Of a stretch of 64,000 bases of DNA, positions 22,443 to 34,033 are shown piece after piece. The notes below the pieces were generated by a model. That model ran no database searches, was not told the origin of the DNA, and saw only the letters and a program-made list of their open reading frames with translations. Origin of the DNA: Zasmidium citrigriseum (Eukaryota > Ascomycota > Dothideomycetes > Mycosphaerellales > Mycosphaerellaceae). The stretch lies in NCBI GenBank assembly GCA_002786025.1, contig NHNW01000018.1, positions 186,001 through 250,000 on the forward strand. The letters are read 5' to 3'. The stretch's first letter is position 1. Each line of letters begins with the position of its first letter. The translations under genes were made by a program, and so were the position numbers.

Positions 22443-22556
22443 TGAATCACGTGAAGAGATCGACCGCATCATCGCCAACAGAATTTGCGGAGAACGGTTG
22501 CACCTTCAGCACTTTGACACCGTTCCACCATCAATTCCAAGCAAGGAGCGGCTCAC
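22443..22556. repeat. dispersed repeat copy 2, partner at 20956
   Basis: Direct imperfect copy of 20956-21060 (see that entry). Lies upstream of the permease gene. Confidence 0.5.
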
Positions 22557-22806
22557 TCGAGTGCAACTGCACCTCTCAGGCAAACATGGCCACTTTCTCA
22601 GACAGCCCACAGCTCGAGCAAAGTACGCTCACCACACGGCCGCCATGATTCTCCAAAAGCGCAATCGGAACAACGATGGTCAAGGTAGAGTTGAGCTACT
22701 AGCATGAGCCGGTGCCTGGTCCCTCCTTTGTCTTGTCTGTCTGTGTGACAGGGCGAAAATTGGATAGGACCTCGCTGAGATCATACGGCTGAACTTGATC
22801 TAGACA

Positions 22807-24477
22807 ATGCTAGCGACGAAGAATCATGCTTGCCCTTTCCTCCCCTCACTTGGAGTGTACGAACTGACTTTTCCAGGTCATACCACTGAAGTGAAGAGTG
22901 ATGTCGAGAAAGATGCGAAGCAAACTGCGCCGAGCGAGCATCATTCGGACTCTTCACCACAATCTCGGCTTTCGTGGGCGAAGCAGTATCTCGAGCGAGC
23001 CGAGCGGACATTAATGAAGTACAACGTCGAAGCCCGCGGTATTCAACGAGTTCTGCCAGAAGATCGACATGAGAGGATGAAGTTTGGATTTATGCAAGTG
23101 TTTCTGCTGTGGTTTAGTATCAACCTAGAGGCGGTCGTCCTGGCTCTGGGATTCCTGGGCCCCATCGTCTACTATCTTCCCTTCCTGGATAGCTCACTTC
23201 TTGCGGTCTTCGGATCCATGACTGGCGCTTTGCCTGTCGCCTATATCGCAACCTTTGGGCCGCGCTCCGGCAACAGGACCATGATCTTGACTCGATACAT
23301 TACCGGCTGGTATCCAACGAAGCTGATCGTAGTCCTGAATCTCATCATCTTCATGGGCTACCTCCTCATCGATGCAGTCATCGGCGGACAGATCCTCAGC
23401 GCAGTGAGCACGAACGGCAGTCTCAGCGTTATTGTTGGCATCGTTATCGTCTCAGTCATCACCTGGGTTGTCTCGACGTTCGGCTATAGCGTCTTCCACC
23501 TGTACGAGCGCTACGCTTGGCTTCCGCAACTTATTGTTGTCTCCATCCTTGCTGGAGTGGCCGGTCCCAAGTTCGATCTGTATGGCAATCCGTCTGCAGG
23601 CCTCTCGTCGAATGTCATCGCCGGCAACAGACTCAGCTTCTTCAGTCTCTGTCTCGCCGCACAGATCACCTACGCCGGCGCCGCAGCAGACTTCTTTGTT
23701 TACTACCCCGTCAACGTCTCCCGGACCAAGATCTTCCTTGCAACTCTCGCCGGCCTCACATTCTCTTCCACCTTCGCTTTAATCGTTGGCGTAGGCCTCG
23801 GATCTGGAACAGCCACAAACTCACAATGGCTCGACGCATACAACATCTCCCAAGGTGCCCTCATTCTTGAAGGCTTCAAACCACTGGGCTCCTTCGGCTC
23901 CTTCTGCAGCGTCATCGTCTCCCTCAGCCTGATCGGCAACATGGTCCCGCCAACCTACGCCTCTGGTATCGACTTCCAAGCTCTTGGCCGCCACTGGGAG
24001 AAAGTTCCTCGAATCATCTGGACCGCCGTCGCGATAATCATCCCCATGATCTGTGCCATAGCTGGCCGTGCCCATCTTGCTGAGATCTTCACCAACTTCC
24101 TCGCTTTGATGGGATACTGGGTCTCGATCTGGGTTGCGCTGATTCTCGACGAGCATCTCGTGTTCCGGAAGTGGATGGGTAGAGGATGGGACTGGGAGGC
24201 GTGGAATGATCGGAGTAAGCTGCCGCTGGGGATCGCGGCGCTGGTGGCTTTTCTCGTCGGGTGGGTTGGATCGATTCTGTGCATGGCGCAGGTGTGGTAT
24301 GTTGGACCGCTGGCGAGGCAGATCTCGGAGTATGGTGGTGATGTAAGTTTGCTGGGGGCGCTTTGTGTGAAGAAATGTGCTGACAAGGTGTAGATGGGCA
24401 ACTACGTTGGCTTTGCGTGGGCGTGCATTGTTTACTTGCCTTTGCGATGGTTGGAGTTGAAGAAGTTCGGCAGGTAG
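22807..24477 (+). CDS. purine-cytosine permease (NCS1 family)
   Basis: Two exons (22807-24342 and 24394-24477) with a 51-nt intron (gtaagt...tgtag) placed in the last loop; 539 residues. About a dozen hydrophobic helices follow a hydrophilic cytosolic N-terminus. The motif RGIQRVLPEDR before the first helix, FGPRSGNRTMILTRY, FGYSVFHLYERYAW and YAGAAADFFVYYP are characteristic of the FCY2/FCY21 group that imports cytosine, adenine, guanine and hypoxanthine with protons. The second exon adds the last helix (MGNYVGFAWACIVYLPLRW). The extreme N-terminus (before HTTEVKSDVEK) is less certain because a small upstream intron cannot be excluded. Confidence 0.9.
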
Positions 24478-24955
24478 GAATTTGCGAAGGGCCTCGCTCT
24501 CGATGCCATTGCACCCGCTCTCGAGATTCGAACAGGCTCTCCAATGGCATAGACATACCAAATCTGGTCGAAAAGTCTTCGCCAGTCAATTTCCCATCAA
24601 GAGCCTCCAACCCCAAGCTTCTGCTGGACAGGTCAGCTCACTTTCACGATTCTGTCCGCCAAGAGCGACATTTACTAGCGCAGGCCAATCTACAGCCAAT
24701 GGCCCACGTCCTGACAGCTTGACGACGAGGAAGGGACCTTTCACGCCAAGAGGGCTCCCGGAGGACATCCACTAGCGTCTTTGAACTTGGACGAATGATC
24801 GTGGGGCGTCCTGACTATACAGCTTGAGGTGGAAAGAAGATGAAACCCTTTCATTCTTCAGATCGGCGATTATAAGAGCTATCAGACAAATTATGCTCCA
24901 TTTTCGCCCCCCTCCCCTCTCGGCTCCTCAGACCATCCCCACAGAGGCCAATCAA

Positions 24956-27329
24956 TCAATCATCTGTATCGCGAACAAACACTTTCCACAATGTCCACCC
25001 ATATACGAGAACAAAAGGGATAGCAAGAACGATAGCAAGGAGACACACCAATATCGGTAAAAGCGGATAGCCCACAGCAATGACAATCAAAATGACAAGA
25101 CCAAGGATTACACATGAAAGAACTGCCTCAACAACCAGCCGCGTGAGACTAATGAACAGAATTCGCATAATTAAGAGATCCTTTCTCAAGTTGAAGGCGA
25201 CGTTGTGGTTCCTGGTGCCAGAGCCGGACAGGCGCACAAGAAGCAGTTGACGCTGGTGCCATACGATATCATTATGGCCATAAATATCCTCATACCACTT
25301 TCTCATGATATGAGGTCGCCACAGTTGAAGGAAATAGTACGACGCAGTCGGGAGGCGGAGCATTCCATAACCGTCATCCAAGCCCACGTACTTGGTTCCG
25401 CTCTGGAACTGTAGGGAGGGATCGCGGCTTCCGTGTATTTTCACCGTGAAATCGCCACGGCCATGGATCGATAATCGTAGCTCTGCTTCTAAGGGACCAT
25501 GACCGCGAATCTTCAGCACCCCATCATTCTGGATAAGGCGGTCAGCATGCAATGCCTCATTCGCGAGCTGTACGTTCATTCGATTGGAATCGTAGAGGCA
25601 GATGAACGTCATCGTCTCGTCCTTGGCCTTCGACTTGTAAGCTTTCTGCACGCTGCTATCATGCGGCGAACGAAAGACCCGGAAGCTCCGCTGCAGTCCA
25701 GGGATCGCATTCCAGATTTCGAAGAGTTGGTAGCGATCAGAATCCACGAAAAATCGATTTGGTTGTTCTAGCAGTGCGAACAGGCGGAGAGCGATATTCT
25801 TGGTATCATCGTCTTCGAAGCAGAATCCAAGGATGGCATCACCATGTTGAATGCCACATGCTGCTGGGCTATCCGGGTTATTTTGGTTCATCTTCCGAAA
25901 TTTGACGAAGAATTTGCTCAGGAATGACATCTTGACAGACTTTTCGTTAAGAAATGCGAGTCTCAGGAGTACATCGCGAGTCATCGCTTGATCGAGTCCA
26001 CCAGCGGGCTCTCCTGGGGCCACGATAACCCCGCGGCTGTCGTAAAAAGCGTCGGGCGAACTTGCAAGGAGTGGAACAGCACCTTTCGCAAACTCTATTT
26101 CTTCGGGCCAGTTGAAACAATCAATTAAGTCTTTTGGCGTATACTCGCAGGCGATGTGGCGAATGTCAGGCTCTTTTTCGAAAAATATGAGGATAGACAA
26201 GTCGTTCGATGTCCGAAGCAGTTCTTCTTGGAGACGCTGGAAGGCTCTCTCGCCTTCTCCATATACGACTCCGAGATTGACGTCCATTAGACCAAACAGA
26301 GAGTAAGCGCGGTCCTCAACCTTGGTTGTGAATCTAGACTGCGTTAGGGAACCAAACACATAGAACAGCCGCCGGAATTACATACCTCTTAGCCGACCAG
26401 GACATCCGCTGCGCAATAGTAAAGGATCGCACATCACGTGCTTTTGTCAAAGCAGCTTCATGTACTCGTGTGATGGCTGATACGTCCGTGGCCAGGCTAG
26501 AAAGGTCGCCGATGTACTGCCAGGAGGTGTTGTAGAATAGCAAAGTAGTTGGGGCAAGCATTTCTTGCAATGTCCTGTAACAGTAGGCGTTGACTTAGTA
26601 TGATGTTCACGCGGGCTTCTGCTTGACATCACCTTACCATCCCCTTGCAAACCACTGAGAATTTGCAAAAGCTTCCTGATCCCAACACTGTGGCAAGCAT
26701 GTTTGATGCGGAGGATTCGACTTTGGCGCCGAGATCAAGCTGCTTGAGGTTGCCACGGGTGTCTCCAGCTCTCGCTCAAGTGAGCCTGGGTCGTATTCGG
26801 TGGCCGCATTTGGTACGTCTTGGCCAGTAGTAGATCGGTGCGTCACAGAAGCCTTGATAGCGGATCCGGACTCTGAATGCGGAGTTCGAGTTGACTCTGC
26901 TGGTGAGCTAGCAACAACATCATCGTGATGGTCTCTGCTTTCATCCACGATGTCCCGCTCCTCCACGACGTCGGCTTTGGGGTCGGGCATGTCATGCAGA
27001 TACACATAACACACGGCGGCGTTCTCGTACCAGCGATACATTGAGTTGATCGACTCGGTCAACTCCTGGCTGCTACTCTTGTCGATGCAGCAGGTATCCA
27101 GCCACACATACCTAAGTCCATCCCTCACAGCCTGTCTCTTGCACTGTTCTAGTTTGAACCAACCTTGCTTCTTCCGCAGCTCTTCGATGTCCTTGCCGTT
27201 GACCACATCGAGATAGGTAATCTCCTCGCCCTCTGCAAACCATCTATGCGACAGTATTGCATATTTCTCGGTCTCATCGTGGGAAAAGACTAGCTGGAGA
27301 TCGTCGGTGTCGGCTCGAAGAAGTCGCAT
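24956..27329 (-). CDS. HET-domain incompatibility protein with C-terminal membrane helices
   Basis: Three exons (26638-27329, 26386-26574 and 24956-26333; introns of 63 and 52 nt), all phases consistent, 752 residues. It begins MRLLRADTDD and YAILSHRW, has WLDTCCIDKSSSQELTESIN, then RGWTLQEMLAP and AKRFTTKVEDRAYSLFGLMD. This is the classic HET domain with its downstream motif. HET proteins trigger cell death on fusion of unlike strains. A hydrophilic, Ser/Asp/Glu-rich insertion of roughly 90 residues sits inside the domain before RGWTLQE. The C-terminal roughly 90 residues contain two strongly hydrophobic stretches (LVVEAVLSCVILGLVILIVI; LLPILVCLLAIVLAIPFVLV), suggesting membrane anchoring. 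No NACHT or WD40 region is present. Confidence 0.88.
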
Positions 27330-27891
27330 CGTGTCCTGGGCGAATGGTCTACCGGCAGCAGGTGTGCTTAGGGTTCAGGGCGTCGCAATCCTGAGATGTT
27401 CTTTGGAGGCCTTGGGATTCTATCTCACCATTGAGAAGACAGAAGAACGTTATACTTGTTCGCCAGGAGGCACAGGAACCAAATCCGATCGGAAAGGCTA
27501 CGAATCTGCATGCACTGCGCCCCAAGCCACTGGGACAATTTAAACATTCTTGTTCCACAAGCTTGAAAGTCTAGGCCGGATCCTTTGAGCTTGTACAACA
27601 AGGCTTTCAGCTCCTTATCCCGTAGACGCCGTGGCGGCCAATGAGGTCGTAGTACACGACGCTCGGTAGAATTCGCAAGAACAAGGTGGCGTCCTGGCTG
27701 CCTCGATTCGATTATCGAAACAATGGTGACACTTTTATCAGCAAGCCCAATCATACCGGGAAAGAACGATGCCACAGTTTGTCGAGTCGAGCGGGCGCTG
27801 TCCGCAGCGATCTTGGTCAATGTAGTGCGAGGAGATTCAAATATGCTCTGGTGGCCGGTGCAACAATGATCCTAGAGCCTTGTCGACTACA
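27330..27891. other. intergenic between two minus-strand genes
   Basis: A minus-strand ORF of 131 codons (27425-27820) exists here without recognisable features; I regard it as unsupported. The region holds the HET gene promoter and the 3' end of the transcription factor gene. Confidence 0.4.
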
Positions 27892-30097
27892 TCAGTACCC
27901 ACCAGAGTCCAGACTCGGCCATTCTGAAGGAGTCCAATCGAAGAACTGGCTGATGTCCACATCCATGCCCAGCGTATCCATCATGCCCGGCATTCCGTTA
28001 CTCCAATCCATCGTAGTAGGGATCTCAAAGTCTCCGAGATCCAGCGCCGCAAGATCACCAGACTGTGGTCCTCCACTGTCAGCCTGACTCTGTGGAGTGT
28101 GCCCTGTTCTGCGTCTCTGGATCTCCGCGACAATGCGTGGAATCTGCACCATTTCTCCTTTGCCCCGTAATATCTCTTCGCGAGCATCCCAAGCCTGTAA
28201 TACCGGGCGCGAGAAGAGTTTGAAGCCTAGATTGACATCCTTGTCACTCGCAAACCTCGCCTCACAATTATCACTCATTGCTTCCCATGCTCTTGCTGCT
28301 TGCTCCGCAAGCGGTCGTTTCTGCAGGTCGCCGACGATGTGCATGTACGACGGGAACGGGAAGTTGAAGTACATTTGCCAGAAGAAGCCTTTCGTTAAAG
28401 GCGAGGAAACCAGTTTGGTATCGCAATTGAGGATGGTCACGGCGTGACCAATTGCTTCATTGCGCTCATGTTCGGATTGAGGGACGCTGGATCTGGCGGT
28501 TTGGCTGTAGTGCTCGTACAGGCGGTACTTGGCGAGTAAACCTCGTGCGGTCCACATCGTCATGTAGTGGATAGGGTTCTCCGGGTTGCAAAGGGCAAAG
28601 TACTTGTTCTCGAGCGCTCGTTGAATTTCATCGAGTGTGCGACCTGACTGTTGTGGTCGGCCGCGCCATATCTCGGGCGTGGGCGCGTTGCAGTCGAGGT
28701 ATGAAGAGCTGTGGCGCGCATAGTTGCCAAGTTCGCTGCAGACGACGGCGTAGAGGGCCTCTGTTGGTATCCGGTGAGCAGATGGCAGTGTCGTCATCTC
28801 CGGTCTTATGTCGAAGTCATTGACGTTTAATGGAGTCTTGCAGTTCCAGGTAGGTGTGAGCATTGTTGCTTTCATGTCGGACATTTCGCAGATCCGATTG
28901 TCGAAGATGATCAATGCCCACCAAAGTCGGCGGCGGAGCTCAGCATCGAAGGGCGAGCACTTTGAGTTCTTTGTTTCGGTATGTATGCCCATGCGCTGAG
29001 CAAGTCGCATAGCGATGCCCAGTAATGCTCCGACGGAGCGTGGGTCGGTGTTGGATCTGACTGATACCTGGGATACTAGCGTCAGTCTTTGAAGTACCTC
29101 GAAGAATGGAGGTGCTCACTAAGTAGAGAAACAGTGCTGTTAGACAGTCCAAATCCGTCGTCCTCAATATGCGGCAGTTTTGCAGGGCTTGTTGACACGC
29201 GAGTTGGTAGCTTGAGAGTAATTGATCTCTTGGTGAAGCAAACAAGGACTCGCACTCATGCTCTTGCAGGCTTACGATGGCAACGCAGTAGATGCTGAAC
29301 ATGAGAGCTTCAAGAGGTTTGTCAATCTTAGTGACATCGGCAGCGGCGTCTAATAGTCGTGACTGTAAGGTAGGCGTATGCGTAACTTTCAGGATCGGGT
29401 TGACGTTGTCCAGATATATTTGCCAGAGGCGGAAGATGTGTACCTGGCGAGGATGCAGTGTCGAGAGCGGAACGTCCGACTTGCTGGAGCCGAAGAGAAG
29501 CAGGTCGTTGTTGCCAAACAGCTCGTCCATGGCTTTTCTGACTGTTGAGTAACGCATTTTGCCCTTTGAAGCGTAGTCGATATGGGCGGTGTCGATGTTG
29601 TCTTCTTCGTCTTCAAACTCGCCGTCACTGGACTGCAATAACTTTCAGTAAGCTGCATGTTGTAGTTTGAGAGTCAAGCGTACCGCATGGTTCATTGCAT
29701 GCCAAATGTCAACTCCATTGCCATCGCCAGCGTCAACATCAGGCTTGGCCTGTTCCTCAGCAGGAGTTGGCACTTGTTTGGCGGACTCAGGGCTGCGAGA
29801 AAGATGTATCTCGTATGCGAATTCATCTTCTCTAGGTGGATGCAGAGGTTCAAAAGGGATGTCGTGTTGCCGGAGAAGACGTTCGTATTGCCGCAGTCGT
29901 TCCAAGAGGACTCTTTCGGGAAATCTGCGACGCCGCTGGCGAGGGGCGAGAGATGCTGGCGTACATTGGTCCTGAACACCGACTCGGGCACAATTGCTGC
30001 ATGGATACTTGCGATCACATTTGATCTTTCGCTGCTGACATCTGATGCAAGCGAGCACCCTCTGGCTTTTCTGCTGGTTCTGGGGCATTGCTGACAT
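27892..30097 (-). CDS. Zn2Cys6 fungal-specific transcription factor
   Basis: Three exons (29684-30097, 29120-29632 and 27892-29067; introns of 51 and 52 nt), all phase 0, 700 residues. The binuclear zinc cluster near residues 16-46 is ACIRCQQRKIKCD followed by PCSNCARVGVQDQC, with six cysteines in the standard spacing. A basic linker and a short coiled coil (RVLLERLRQYERLLRQHD) follow. The middle has the fungal transcription-factor domain (IFRLWQIYLDNVNPILKVTH; LGIAMRLAQRMGIH; FDAELRRRLWWALIIFDNR). The C-terminus is acidic, with a possible activation segment (MDVDISQFFDWTPSEW). Nuclear regulator; target genes unknown. It is divergent from the TenA-fusion gene at 30997. Confidence 0.92.
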
Positions 30098-30996
30098 GGT
30101 TCTCGATCAGACAAGGGTGATTCGGGGTGTGGTGGATGCCGCTGGAGCGGTTTTGAGGTGGCTGCAGCCCCCACGTTCGGAGATTTCTGAAGTCCGCTCG
30201 GGTTGGTAGGATTGCCCGAAACTTTTGTTTAATATCTCCTTCTCTTGCGGCTCAACATTGACACAGACAGTATGGCAAGCCGACGAGATGTTCAAGCAGT
30301 GATCGTTGAGGTGCTAGCCAAATTGCTGATGGCGCCTCTGCCGGCCTCCCGGGCCCTCAGCCGAATCATGCGGATTGAAGCATTCTTTTTGTAGGCTAGT
30401 TGAAGAAGCCGATCTCTGTCGAACATGACCTACCTTGAGCCACTGAGCGTATCCACATGGCGATGAGCTAATGGATGGCTCGAGATGAGGCACGGATCAG
30501 AATCGAAGAGGCATACCAGCCAGCTGAATGAGGATTGGTGTTTTGAAGGCGTACGGCGGCCGCAGAGGCTCGAGTCCCGATCGAAACATGATCAAATCAT
30601 TGTTGAATGTTCGTTCCTCAGCCCCGTCAAAGAGCAAGCCTTGATCGTTCGTATGCTGATTGTGTTGTTGTCGTTGGAAGAAGTCGAGGCCCGGCAAGTC
30701 TGAGAAAAGGGCAGGTCCAGACGACAATCCGGCAAAGCCCGACTTCCTTGGCGCAGCAGAAATTGTGGGTTTTCTGTCGGGCGCGTTCCTAATCCTCTTC
30801 ATATCGACACCGTAATCCCTCGCCGCCAGCACCACCCGCATCTGGCCTCATTTGAGTGCTCATTTGCAGTGCGAGCTGTCAGCAAAGGCCGTACGAGCTG
30901 TCTCCTTTTCTGATCCCTGATATCGCCTCAACTCGTCCGCCAGCACCGCGAGCTCGTCAACGCTCCACCACACCCACCAGCAGCACCGCCGCGACG
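30098..30996. other. divergent promoter region
   Basis: About 900 bases between the transcription factor (start at 30097, minus) and the zinc-knuckle/TenA gene (start at 30997, plus). No credible gene. A shared bidirectional promoter is possible but not shown by the sequence. Confidence 0.4.
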
Positions 30997-33165
30997 ATGC
31001 CGCGCCCGCCGGACAACTACACGCACTCACAGTTCGAGCTCATCGAGTCCGAGCACCAGGGCGACACGGTGCAATGCGTCCACTGCCGCAACTGGACGGG
31101 CTCCATCAAGACGCTCAACCGCAAGAAAGCCCATCTGCTCAACTGTCCGCAGTACGCGCAGTGGCGCGAGGCGGGAAATGGGCAGGACCTGGCGCCCCCT
31201 AACAAATACCAGAAACGCGACAGCTCCACCCTAGACGCCTGGGAACGCGGAGGAGAAAGGTGCGTAACCCACGCCAAGCTACTTCTGTTCCTCCCGTTTC
31301 TTCCTCCGCTTTTTCCGCCCGATTCGTATCCGAAACATTACCGCAATACCAAAACGCCGTGACTGACCTCGATATCGAATGCAGTGCCATCAACCCCTAC
31401 CTGCAGTCCTCGCCCTTTGGCGATGGCCCCGGCTACACTCCGCAGATGAGCGTTCGTGGACGCAATCTTGGTGAGTCGGAGGATTGATTGATCGTTGCCG
31501 TATCGTTACTGACAATATCCCAGACACCACCAAGGTCATTATCTGTTCCCAAAACAGAATAATCGATCAATCGAGCTAACAGTCCTGCAGTACTTCGACG
31601 AGTTCTGGGACGACTCGAGCTCTCAAAAAGTGAGTCCACGCCTTTACTTTCACCCCGAGGCCTGGTGGCAATGCGATCGCTACGCCGACGCCAACGCCGA
31701 CCTCAACACCCCTGTTACGCCGACTTGTACCACGTTCTCAGATTCAGCAATACCAACCTCTTCCAACAGTGTATGCGAGTCCGATGCCTCTCCTGCGGAT
31801 ACGTTCGAGCCAAGAACACCACCCGCCAAGTCGAACATCTTGCACAGTGTCAGCCGTTCCTTCAATCGAGCGAGGGCCAGGCTGCGTTGGCGGCAGGCGA
31901 GATCGAGTTCACCCCTGCTCAAGGCCGGCCATCTTACGGAGGAGGTAATGATATCTGGCGGGGAGGAGCTCCAAATCCCAATCTTCAGGTTGGCGGAGGT
32001 TCTCAACCAGGATCCGTTGCCCGCAACATCGGCGGCTCCCAGCGAATGCCGCCTCCCGGTCGCTCGGCCCCGTCTCTAGTCAGCCATCTGCTCAACAAAT
32101 GGCCCGACAAGTTGCAGAAGGCTACGCAACAGAAGTTTCTATCCCATGCTGGCTGCGGCACTCTTTCGGCTGGCGCTCTGTCACATTGGCTTGGTCAGAA
32201 CAGTCACATCTCTCGCGCGATGATTGCTTTTATTGGATCTCTCATCGGCAAGGTCCGTCTGCCAGAGCACACTCCCAACAGCAAGATCAGCACGAATACC
32301 CAGTACCGCGCACTCGACCTCCTCATCTCGACCGTTAGCAACCTTCGAAAGGAGATCGACTTCATCGAAAACACCAAGCGCAAGTACGCCCTGCAAACCG
32401 ATGCAGAACCACCGTCGCCAATCACCAAGGCCTACGTCGATCTGCTTGCCAGTGCTGCGAGTGCCCACTCAAGCCTGTTGGAAGGCATGGTGGCTCTTTG
32501 GGTGACGGAACATGTAAGAATCAAAATGACGTTGAATTATGGACATACTGACCATGATTCAGTGCTACTGCGCTTCTTGGCAATACGCTTCGACCTTCAC
32601 CAGCACCGTCCCATCGTCAAACTACTCGATCCCATCATACCTCACCACCTCCCAAATGGACCCCTACGGCGCCCCCACCCCCATGCGATCCAACAACAGC
32701 TCCGACCAGCACATCTCCGCCCTCCAGGAAGCCCTCATCCCCAATTGGACCTCCCGCGAATTCAGTAAATTTGTAGACGCCTGCAGAGCCATTGTGGATG
32801 AGCTGGCCAACGCCGAGACTACGGGCAGCGGCAGAGAGCAACTCACCAGATGCGAGTCTCAGTACCAGCAAGTGCTCTTCCTCTGGGAGCGTATCTGGCC
32901 AGAGGTTGACGGCCTCGGGGAGGAGAACGACTTGGCGGATGGCAACCACGATACCTCGCAAACCTCTGGTCGTCCTCAGAGCGGTGGCAACATGGCTGGT
33001 CCTTCTGGCACCAACGGCAATGCAAATAAGAGCGATCCCATCGAAATTGGCGATGACGATGACGACGATGCGGACAACAACAACGACGCACCGATGGAGT
33101 CTGTCGACTCGCCGTATGGAGGCACTGGTCTCGGTGCCATCCATGCCGCGAATCAAGCTGCCTGA
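30997..33165 (+). CDS. TenA/THI-4-like domain protein with two N-terminal C2HC zinc knuckles
   Basis: Proposed exons: 30997-31259, 31385-31470, 31524-31534 (an 11-nt micro-exon, uncertain), 31591-31629, 31770-32513 and 32563-33165; total 581 residues with consistent phases. The first exon encodes VQCVHCRNW...KKAHLLNC and the 31770 exon VRCLSCGYV...VEHLAQC. Both fit C-x2-C-x13-15-H-x3-C, like BED-type fingers. After a Gly/Pro linker comes an all-helical domain (LLNKWPDKLQKATQQKFLSH, GTLSAGALSHWLGQ, EGMVALWVTEHCYCASWQYA, LFLWERIWPEVDG) typical of the TenA/heme-oxygenase-like fold of thiamin salvage enzymes. Finger 2 and the TenA part share one exon, so that fusion is certain. The acidic tail DDDDDDAD is low complexity. 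A nuclear or nucleic-acid role is possible. Confidence 0.75.
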
Positions 33166-33416
33166 TACGGTTATGGCTTTTCATTATCATCGACGCTGGG
33201 CTTTTCTTTTCAATGCTTTACTACCGACAGGGAATGGGATGGCGTGTTTCATGTTTCTTTCCTTGATTGCTGCTGCTGTAAATTAGCCATACCCACGAGC
33301 GAGGAGAAGAACGAGGAAAGTTCAGTACTGTACTCATAATGCCGCTGCAATGCAAACAAATACTCAAAACATCCACCCTCCTCTCCCGTCCCTTCCCTTC
33401 AACCCATCCACTCGTT

Positions 33417-33704
33417 CTACTTGATCCACCCACCCCCCATCGCCGTCCCCGCAACTTTCGTCCAAAAACCCTTCGCTTTACCTTTCGCACTCCCATCAGC
33501 AGGCTGTTCACCTTTTCCATACACTCTCCAATCCATCTCTGCTTTCAGATCTGGGTTTATGCCTTTGGCTCGGAGTTTCTCTCGCTCGGCTTGTTGTTCG
33601 GGGGTGTAGGAGTCTTCTGGTGGTGTGTATCGTGGTGGAGAGTCGGTGGGTGTTTTGCCCCATTTTAGACCGGCTGCTGCGCGGGTTTCTGGTGTTGATG
33701 CCAT
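33417..33704 (-). CDS. small conserved-looking hydrophilic protein, unknown
   Basis: 95 residues, single exon. Composition is protein-like, with a charged helical segment (TPEQQAEREKLRAKGINPDL) followed by MDWRVYGKGEQPADGS and a Gly-rich end. No signal peptide or membrane span. Could be a small fungal protein of unknown role. Confidence 0.55.
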   Translation of the reverse strand: MASTPETRAAAGLKWGKTPTDSPPRYTPPEDSYTPEQQAEREKLRAKGINPDLKAEMDWRVYGKGEQPADGSAKGKAKGFWTKVAGTAMGGGWIK

Positions 33705-34033
33705 GGAAAGGTGTCGATGGTGGTGGATGCGAGGGTGGTTTGGTTGGCACTGTCAAAGATATTCTTGAGGGGAATGTTCTTATCGATTTCATCGATCCGC
33801 GACCTTGAATCCTTCACCCGCTGCGCCTTGTTGCGAATGATGTAATAATTTCCCCAGGTACGGTACCTGGTACGATCGTCGGCTTGCCGAGTCGGGGTGA
33901 AAGCTGGGGATTGTGGGCCCGATATCCGACTTCATGTCTCGGCGTTGACTTCATCTCCTCGTTCTCAATCTAGCTACGAAGGCACAATGGCTCTTTCATT
34001 GCCGCAGACACTCGTGTTGGGACGGAGATAGCT

